Shown: positions 31,919-34,914 of the stretch, piece after piece
How positions within the stretch are numbered: the stretch's first letter is position 1
Layout of the letters: each line of letters opens with the position of its first letter
DNA from: Amycolatopsis sp.
GTDB lineage: Bacteria > Actinomycetota > Actinomycetes > Mycobacteriales > Pseudonocardiaceae
Assembly (NCBI RefSeq): GCF_025464955.1
Contig: NZ_JAODNM010000088.1
Coordinates: forward strand, 1-34,914
DNA length: 34,914 nucleotides
Direction of reading: 5' to 3'
Notes under the pieces: generated by a model
The model's input: the letters and a program-made list of their open reading frames with translations, nothing else
What the model was told of the DNA's origin: nothing
Database searches by the model: none
Position numbers and translations under genes: made by a program

Positions 31919-32802
31919 GCACCGCGAACCGCAGGATCGCTGTCGGCGTCGACGGTGCGGAAATCGGCACCTTGGCCGTGAAATGGGCGGCGCAGGTGGC
32001 TTCCGAGCGCAAGCTCGAGCTGGTGATCGTCCACCTCACCCACGGCGAGCAGTTCGTCTACGGCGGCGGCTTGTCGGGCTACCCGGAACTGCTTGACGCG
32101 TTCCGTGAGGACGGCCTTCGGATCCTCGAGGCCGCGGAGGAGGTCGCGCACTCCATCGACCCGGCGCTCGACCTCGACACCGTGCTGCAGATGGATTCGG
32201 CCGCGCGGTACCTGATCGAGTTGTCGAGTTCGGTGCGGATGATCGTCGTCGGGGCGTCCGGCCGGTCCGCGGTGACGTCGGCGCTGCTCGGCTCGACGGC
32301 GTCCGCGGTGCTCAGCCATGCCCACTGCCCGGTCGCGGTCGTGCGGGGCCGGACGGAGTCGGCGATGTTCGTCCCCGACGGTCCCGTGGTCGTCGGCATC
32401 GACAGCAGCCCGTTCAGCGAGGCGGCGCTGGAAATCGCGTTCGACGAAGCGTCGATCCGCGCGGTGCCGTTGATCGCCGTGCACGCCTGGACTGATGCCG
32501 CCATCGACGAGGTGTACGGCATGTCGCGGCTTTCGACCTGGTGGGAGACACGCGCGGACGACGAGCGTCGGTTGCTGGCCGAGCGGCTCGCCGGCCGACA
32601 GGAGAAGTATCCGGACGTAGCGGTCGAGCGGGTCCTGGCCCGCGACAACCCGCGGCAGGTCCTGCTCGACTACAGCGCGAAGGCGCAGCTGGTCGTCGTC
32701 GGGAGTCGTGGTCGGGGAGGGTTCCGCGGGCTGCTGCTCGGTTCCACCAGCCAGGGGCTGGCGCATCACGCGAAGTGCCCAGTGCTGGTCGTCCGGGGCT
32801 AG
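31915..32802 (+). CDS. Universal stress protein, tandem UspA domains (second)
   Basis: The 295-residue protein from ATG 31915 (MSTANRRIAVGVDG) also has two UspA domains. The C-terminal ATP-loop is GSRGRGGFRGLLLGST. The N-terminal domain has GASGRSAVTSALLGST, which keeps the spacing but loses the glycine pair after GR. The C-terminal halves of the two proteins are very similar (DEAS, HAWTDA, KYPDV), so a recent duplication is likely. ATGA overlap couples it to the preceding gene, and the nitroreductase begins four bases after its stop. Confidence 0.93.
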   Translation: MSTANRRIAVGVDGAEIGTLAVKWAAQVASERKLELVIVHLTHGEQFVYGGGLSGYPELLDAFREDGLRILEAAEEVAHSIDPALDLDTVLQMDSAARYLIELSSSVRMIVVGASGRSAVTSALLGSTASAVLSHAHCPVAVVRGRTESAMFVPDGPVVVGIDSSPFSEAALEIAFDEASIRAVPLIAVHAWTDAAIDEVYGMSRLSTWWETRADDERRLLAERLAGRQEKYPDVAVERVLARDNPRQVLLDYSAKAQLVVVGSRGRGGFRGLLLGSTSQGLAHHAKCPVLVVRG

Positions 32803-32806
32803 TGCC

Positions 32807-33742
32807 ATGATCACCACCGGAGCCGAGGTCCGCACAGCTGGGTTGGAAGCGGCCGTCCGGGCGCCTTCGCCGTACAACACCCAACCCTGGCGTTTCGTGC
32901 TCACGGCCGGGGGTGTCGACCTCTTTCTGGACGCGGATCGCGTGCTCGCCGTGGTGGACCCGGACGGCCGCGAGGCGAGACTGGCTTGCGGCGCCGCGTT
33001 GCTGAACTTCCGGCTCGCGGTGGCCGCGGCCGGGCGCGCTTGCGCGATCGACCTGATGCCGGACCGAACCCGGCCCGATCTGCTCGCGCGGGTGACGCTC
33101 GGCGCCGTGAAGAGGCCGTCGTCCGGAGAGATCCGGCTGGCGGCGGCTGTTCCACGCCGGTTCAGCAACCGGCGGCCGTTCGTCGACCAGCCGGTGCCGC
33201 ATCGTGCCCGCCAGGCCATCACGACGGCCGCGCGGGCAGAGGGCGCGGAGGTCGTGCTGGTGGACGAGGCGGGCACGCTCGGTGCGGTGGCGTCGCTGAT
33301 CCGGCGCGCGGACACAGCGCAGACCGAGGACCGCGCGTTCCGACGGGAACTGGCGGAGTGGACGCGCGGACACGGTGACGGTGACGGCGTGCCCGCGTCC
33401 GCCGGAGGCCCGCGCTCGGCCGGCGGGTTGCTGCCGGTCCGGCACCACGGCCCGGATTCCCAGCCCGCGCGGCCCTACGAGCAGGACCCGATGGTCGTCG
33501 TGCTGACCACGCCCGCGGACGGCCCCCTTTCGCAGCTACGCGCGGGCCTGGCCCTGCAACGGGTGCTGCTCACCGCCACCAACCTTGGCTTGAGCGCGTC
33601 GTTCCTGTCCCAGGCGATCGAGGTCGAGTCCAGCCGTGCGGAGCTCCACACGCTGGTCGGGCGGCACCCGCAGTGCGTGTTGCGGCTCGGCTACGGCTAC
33701 CCCGGCACCCCCACGCCGAGGCGTCCGCCGCTCTGGCCCTGA
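32807..33742 (+). CDS. Acg-like nitroreductase-family protein
   Basis: The 311-residue protein begins MITTGAEVRTAGLEAAVRAP and has SPYNTQPWRF, the FMN-binding nitroreductase signature, then RFSNRRPF and ALQRVLLTATNLGLSASFLS. This order is that of the mycobacterial Acg family (Rv2032, Rv3131, Rv3127), which is DosR-regulated. Acg itself binds FMN but is thought to lack normal nitroreductase activity, possibly holding flavin in dormancy. It is the third gene of the usp operon. No ribosome site is visible in the short gap. Confidence 0.88.
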   Translation: MITTGAEVRTAGLEAAVRAPSPYNTQPWRFVLTAGGVDLFLDADRVLAVVDPDGREARLACGAALLNFRLAVAAAGRACAIDLMPDRTRPDLLARVTLGAVKRPSSGEIRLAAAVPRRFSNRRPFVDQPVPHRARQAITTAARAEGAEVVLVDEAGTLGAVASLIRRADTAQTEDRAFRRELAEWTRGHGDGDGVPASAGGPRSAGGLLPVRHHGPDSQPARPYEQDPMVVVLTTPADGPLSQLRAGLALQRVLLTATNLGLSASFLSQAIEVESSRAELHTLVGRHPQCVLRLGYGYPGTPTPRRPPLWP

Positions 33743-33974
33743 ACGTCCGTGCCTGGAATTTACGGGCGTGGTGGAGGGGGAATTTCGCTGGTCGTCGGCA
33801 TCCCGGCCGGGTGCAACCTCCACGATCGGTGGATCTAGGTCCAACGCACTCAAGGTGGTCTTCCGTTTACTGAAGCAAGGACCGGGGCGGCGAGGGGTGC
33901 GCGGTACGGATCCTTGCGCCGCGTCCGTGACGCGGTGGCCGCCGAGGCTCCTGAGCCCGGTCCCGTTCGTATCG

Positions 33975-34013
33975 GGGGACCCCTGGTACGAACGATTCGT
34001 ACCAGGGGTCCCC
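33975..34013. terminator. Perfect 18-bp hairpin
   Basis: Arms 33975-33992 (GGGGACCCCTGGTACGAA) and 33996-34013 are perfectly complementary with a 3-base loop CGA. There is no T-tract. It lies between convergent genes, so transcription termination is the likely role; a dispersed palindrome is also possible. Confidence 0.6.
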
Positions 34014-34079
34014 TGATTCAGTAGTGCTGTGGGCTTTCGCAACTCGACGGCGAGTTGCTGTTGTGCCGAAGAATGCAGT

Positions 34080-34134
34080 CAGGGCTCGTCAGTGTCGCGG
34101 CCGGGTGATCCGGTCGCGGCACTCACGAGCCCTG
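34080..34134. terminator. Near-perfect 25-bp hairpin after the HNH gene
   Basis: Arms 34080-34104 and 34110-34134 pair at 22 of 25 positions around loop GTGAT. It starts 17 bases downstream of the stop of the leftward HNH gene, so it is a natural terminator. Its right arm contains CACTCACGAG, the same 10-mer as the hairpin at 14050-14122. Confidence 0.65.
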
Positions 34135-34151
34135 GTGGAGTCGGTATTCTG

Positions 34152-34914
34152 TTACAGGTGCATGGTGTTGCGCCTGGGTCTCCGAAGCGGATCGAGATAA
34201 GCGGGCGGGATGAAGTCCGGTCTCCCGTCACCGCCCATTCGCACTTCCCAGCCACCACAATGCACCAATCTATGGTGACGCCAGCACAGTAGGGTGAGAT
34301 TTTCAAAATTCGTTTGGCCACCATCCGCCCAAAAAACAATGTGGTGACCCTCGGTGTGTTTAGCGTGTTTATTGCAACCGGGGAAGGCGCATCCGCGGTC
34401 TCGCATGACGAGTCGGCAGCGTTGTCCGGTGGTGATGATGCGCTTGGACCGGCCCAAGTCCATCGGCTCACTATCCATGCCGAGAACAGCGGGAATGAGC
34501 GTGCAGTCACAGGCGAGCATCCGAGCTTCGGCAGCGGTGATCACGCCGCCGTAGTCGAGCATCGCGGTCCCGATCCCGGACTTCAGCGTCTCGAAGTCCA
34601 CGGTGACCGCCACATGGACACGATCACCACCATGGGTGGGCATCTTGTCGACGGTCATCGCGAGGCGGACCAGGTCGACGAGGGCGTCGGCTTGGCGTTC
34701 CCACTGACTGCGGGCGTCGCGGACTTCCTCTTTCGTCGACTGCGGCTTCGCGAGCGGATCCAACGCTGCCCGCAGTTGGGCGTAGGCCAGGTTGTCCAGC
34801 TTGCCTTTGAAGCTGGCGGTGCCGTCGCGGTGTTCCTGGAACGCCAGCTCCCGCTTCGGTCGCTCCGGCGGATCCTTCGGCTCGGGTCCGTCGGGGTCGA
34901 AGGTGTTCAGGAGC
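34152..34914 (-). CDS. DUF222/HNH endonuclease family protein, C-terminal part
   Basis: The visible 253 residues enter from the right edge (LLNTFDPDGPEPKDPPERP) and end at a stop at 34152. The end of the DUF222 region is followed by the HNH domain: DRGCAFPGCNKHAKHTEGHH, then IVFWADGGQTNFENLTLLCW and RHHRLVH. The Cys pairs and the H-N-H residues are intact, so the nuclease fold looks functional. The N-terminal half lies outside the window. The cut point falls at the DPDG segment that also ends the left-edge gene. Confidence 0.88.
   Translation of the reverse strand, partial: LLNTFDPDGPEPKDPPERPKRELAFQEHRDGTASFKGKLDNLAYAQLRAALDPLAKPQSTKEEVRDARSQWERQADALVDLVRLAMTVDKMPTHGGDRVHVAVTVDFETLKSGIGTAMLDYGGVITAAEARMLACDCTLIPAVLGMDSEPMDLGRSKRIITTGQRCRLVMRDRGCAFPGCNKHAKHTEGHHIVFWADGGQTNFENLTLLCWRHHRLVHCGGWEVRMGGDGRPDFIPPAYLDPLRRPRRNTMHL

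Larger units (their letters stand above)
33743..34151. other. Convergent intergenic region with palindromes
   Basis: No gene was found in these 409 bases between the nitroreductase and the HNH gene, which point towards each other. The stretch holds a 7-bp hairpin (CCGCGTC/GACGCGG, 33919-33935) and the two long hairpins listed separately. The remaining open frames show no natural protein composition. Confidence 0.6.

Overview
The window is high-GC actinobacterial DNA. DUF222/HNH genes, a mycobacterial-type DevR/DevS pair, GTG/TTG starts and dense coding fit an Amycolatopsis-like member of the Pseudonocardiaceae; the genus is inferred. No rRNA, tRNA, CRISPR array or complete insertion sequence was seen. 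Both ends lie inside minus-strand DUF222/HNH (13E12-type) nuclease genes, and the two cut points are homologous to each other.

Left block (about 1.3-16.4 kb): a catabolic cluster on the plus strand. It holds an acyl-CoA dehydrogenase, a carboxyltransferase and biotin carboxylase of the methylcrotonyl/geranyl-CoA carboxylase type, an enoyl-CoA hydratase, a TIGR03084/DinB-like protein, an AtuA-like DUF1446 protein, two acyl-CoA synthetases and a second crotonase-fold protein. A convergent TetR gene and a secreted alpha/beta hydrolase follow. The gene set resembles the Pseudomonas atu (acyclic terpene) and liu (leucine/isovalerate) pathways: activate a branched acid, dehydrogenate, carboxylate the methyl branch, hydrate. 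A shared operator-like motif (AGTGAAT-N7-CACTAG) lies before both the first gene and the secreted hydrolase, suggesting one TetR regulon.

Middle junk-like zone (16.4-18 kb): a frameshifted glycine-rich gene, a small membrane protein or fragment, an SRPBCC-like gene, and an antisense, frameshifted remnant that looks like a paralogue of it.

Right block (18-33.7 kb): a hypoxia/dormancy-type island resembling the mycobacterial DosR regulon. It contains an MgtA-type P-type ATPase, two ArsR repressors, a SulP transporter, a universal-stress-protein remnant, a small helical protein coupled to a malic-enzyme-like protein, an acetate kinase-phosphoketolase operon, DevR and a heme-type DevS, two tandem-domain universal stress proteins and an Acg-like nitroreductase. 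DosR-like boxes can be read before devR/phosphoketolase, mgtA and the first usp. A second shared element (ACTTG...AAGT) precedes both arsR genes and the helical/malic-like pair. The likely theme is survival without respiration: substrate-level ATP from phosphoketolase plus acetate kinase, ion homeostasis and stress proteins, under redox/O2/NO sensing.
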